Below, piece after piece: positions 14,680 through 15,634 of a DNA stretch of 15,634 nt. This DNA is from an uncultured Flavobacteriales bacterium. GTDB taxonomy: Bacteria > Bacteroidota > Bacteroidia > Flavobacteriales > Crocinitomicaceae. The stretch's first letter is position 1. Each line of letters begins with the position of its first letter. The stretch covers positions 1 through 15,634 of the forward strand of contig CAMLDR010000098.1 in NCBI GenBank assembly GCA_946478775.1. Reading direction: 5' to 3'. The position numbers and the translations under genes were made by a program. The notes below the pieces were generated by a model. The model ran no database searches and was not told the DNA's origin. It was given only the letters and a program-made list of their open reading frames with translations.

Positions 14680-14711
14680 CAAAAGTACACAACGTTTCTG
14701 TTTTACCCAAA
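14680..14711 (-). promoter_or_regulatory. Candidate murI promoter, overlapping the 3' end of the dioxygenase gene
   Basis: On the minus strand TTTG (14711-14708) is followed after 20 bases by TACTTTTG (14687-14680), a full match to the Bacteroidota consensus TTTG / TAnnTTTG. The -33 element sits in the last two codons of the dioxygenase gene. Four bases separate the -7 box from the murI ATG, so the mRNA would be leaderless or nearly so. Confidence 0.6.
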
Positions 14712-15581
14712 TCGAACGGAGGTCATATTCAACGATCCTCCAACCAATTCATTGTTGAATATTGAAATCTCATCTCTGGAGTCCGACAGGCCCAAACTGT
14801 AAATCAACGGATAATAATGGTCCGGCGTAGGGATAGCCAGCTGCGCAAATTGCCCCAGTTTTTGATAATCGATCAAGACAGGGTGATTTCTGTCTGTGAT
14901 CAGTTTGTTGAATGTCTCATTTGCTTCAATAGCCCAGTCAAAACCATAATTGGGAGTGTTTAATTGATCCCAGGCTACCATTCGAAGGTTGTGGACGATA
15001 TTTCCGCTTCCGATGATCAGAACGCCTTTTTTGCGCAGTTCTTTTAATTCCTGTGCTAAGGCATAGTGGTATGCAGCCGGTTTATTGTAATCGATGGAAA
15101 GTTGAAGGACCGGAATGTCTGCATTTGGGTACATGTGGCGAACAACCGTCCAGGTACCGTGGTCCAGTCCCCATTCGTGATCCAGGTGGACCGTGGTGCT
15201 TTTTACCAGGTCTTTGGTTTGCTGTGCCCATTCCGGACTTCCGGGAGCTGGATATTGAACAGCGAACAGGTCATCCGGGAAACCACCGAAATCATGAATG
15301 GTTTGCGGATGTTCCATAGCCGTAACAAATGTTCCTTTCGTTAACCAGTGAGCAGAGATCACCAACACCGCTTTCGGGTCGGGTAAATGGGTCACTTCGC
15401 TTTTCCATTGCCTGGAAAAATGGGTGTCTTCAATTCCATTCATAGGAGAACCATGACCGATAAACAATACCGGGTAGGTGTAATCCTCTTCTTTCAATAA
15501 TTTTCCAAGTGACACAACCGAAGTCAATCCACCGAGTGCTGCGAATCCTAACATACCTTTTACAAATGATTGGCGTTTCAT
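14703..15581 (-). CDS. 4,5-DOPA dioxygenase extradiol-like protein (LigB/YgiD family) with N-terminal leader
   Basis: This 292-residue protein belongs to the class III extradiol dioxygenase family, whose members open catechol rings with a non-haem metal. The metal-ligand histidines of the YgiD/DODA type are visible: H43 (FIGHGSPMNG), H78 (ISAHWLTKG) and H197 (GNIVHNLRM). H141 (GLDHGTWTV) and H255 (TPDHYYP) are further conserved histidines. The core starts near residue 36. Before it lies a basic, hydrophobic leader (MKRQSFVKGMLGFAALGG), which suggests export or membrane attachment, possibly a KR-type Tat-like signal; YgiD itself lacks one. The true substrate is unproven. The ATG at 15581 follows a TATCTTTG box after four bases, and a 20-bp palindrome lies upstream. 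murI follows 27 bases downstream. Confidence 0.92.
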   Translation of the reverse strand: MKRQSFVKGMLGFAALGGLTSVVSLGKLLKEEDYTYPVLFIGHGSPMNGIEDTHFSRQWKSEVTHLPDPKAVLVISAHWLTKGTFVTAMEHPQTIHDFGGFPDDLFAVQYPAPGSPEWAQQTKDLVKSTTVHLDHEWGLDHGTWTVVRHMYPNADIPVLQLSIDYNKPAAYHYALAQELKELRKKGVLIIGSGNIVHNLRMVAWDQLNTPNYGFDWAIEANETFNKLITDRNHPVLIDYQKLGQFAQLAIPTPDHYYPLIYSLGLSDSRDEISIFNNELVGGSLNMTSVRFG

Positions 15582-15585
15582 GGTA

Positions 15586-15593
15586 CAAAGATA
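15586..15593 (-). promoter_or_regulatory. -7 box of the dioxygenase gene
   Basis: TATCTTTG on the minus strand is a full match to TAnnTTTG and lies exactly four bases (TACC) before the ATG, implying a leaderless or near-leaderless transcript. No TTG is found at the usual -33 distance; a palindrome occupies that place. Confidence 0.55.
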
Positions 15594-15601
15594 CGATGTT
15601 A

Positions 15602-15621
15602 TTAATTACCATGGTAATTAA
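15602..15621. promoter_or_regulatory. 20-bp perfect palindrome, likely operator of the dioxygenase gene
   Basis: TTAATTACCATGGTAATTAA is fully self-complementary, with its centre between 15611 and 15612, about 30 bases upstream of the presumed transcription start. It replaces the -33 region. Such a symmetric site of two about 10-bp half-sites suits a dimeric MarR-, HxlR- or TetR-type regulator. The regulator gene would lie beyond the window edge and is not seen. Confidence 0.6.
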
Positions 15622-15634
15622 AGTGTGTTAAATA

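Noticed and set aside
13848..14690. Longer murI with GTG start at 14690
   Set aside because: The GTG lies within the promoter next to the -7 box, and the five extra residues precede the normal family start.
15531..15581. True twin-arginine Tat signal on the dioxygenase
   Set aside because: The N-terminus reads KRQSF, not RRxF. It may be a Tat-like or other leader, but a Tat claim is not supported.
1..15634. CRISPR array, tRNA, rRNA, IS element, phage or toxin-antitoxin system
   Set aside because: No regularly spaced repeats, no tRNA-like cloverleaf between genes, no transposase or integrase motifs and no recognisable toxin-antitoxin pair were found.

Overview
The window looks like an ordinary chromosomal stretch from a Bacteroidota bacterium, most likely Flavobacteriales and by impression close to Fluviicola/Crocinitomicaceae. 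The grounds are: a DUF5686 outer-membrane protein and a protein tail of the type seen in large Bacteroidota surface proteins; almost no Shine-Dalgarno sequences; candidate promoters of the Bacteroidota form (TTG/TTTG, about 18-22 nt, TAnnTTTG); and moderate-to-low GC. There are no rRNA or tRNA genes, CRISPR arrays, transposases, integrases or phage genes. Base composition and coding style look even throughout, so nothing suggests a recently acquired island.

Layout. Positions 1-401 (+) hold the 3' end of a large, probably exported protein. It converges, with overlapping stop codons, on an ECF sigma factor and a translationally coupled 68-residue membrane protein (398-1164, -). A perfect 54-bp palindrome (1251-1304) separates these from a compact minus-strand operon: SulP anion/bicarbonate transporter, beta-carbonic anhydrase and an AlkD-like DNA glycosylase (1300-4116). 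A small membrane-anchored hypothetical gene (4152-4508) may start the same transcript. Two plus-strand genes follow: 5-formyltetrahydrofolate cyclo-ligase and a secreted protein of unknown function. Then come minus-strand genes for a processive GT2 glycosyltransferase with a periplasmic N-terminal domain, 2-amino-3-ketobutyrate CoA ligase (kbl) and a radical SAM/SPASM protein. A plus-strand DUF5686 beta-barrel gene converges on a minus-strand cluster of extradiol dioxygenase (DODA), glutamate racemase (murI) and TauE/SafE permease.

How the genes work together. SulP and carbonic anhydrase form a credible bicarbonate uptake and interconversion pair; why AlkD is attached to them is unclear. The sigma factor and its coupled membrane peptide may be a small signalling unit. 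The remaining genes are separate housekeeping or envelope functions: peptidoglycan precursor supply (murI), folate salvage, threonine/glycine metabolism and surface polysaccharide synthesis.

Non-coding DNA. No gene-free stretch exceeds 300 bases. In 4546-4768 I see only AT-rich sequence and a weak A/T hairpin near 4555-4573. In 5336-5491 I see nothing convincing. The most interesting signals are regulatory. Three genes have a -7-like box exactly four bases before a start codon, which suggests leaderless mRNAs. A 20-bp perfect palindrome sits where the -33 element of the dioxygenase promoter should be. Several intergenic hairpins look like dispersed repeats. I do not see a clear new multi-gene defence or biosynthetic system here.
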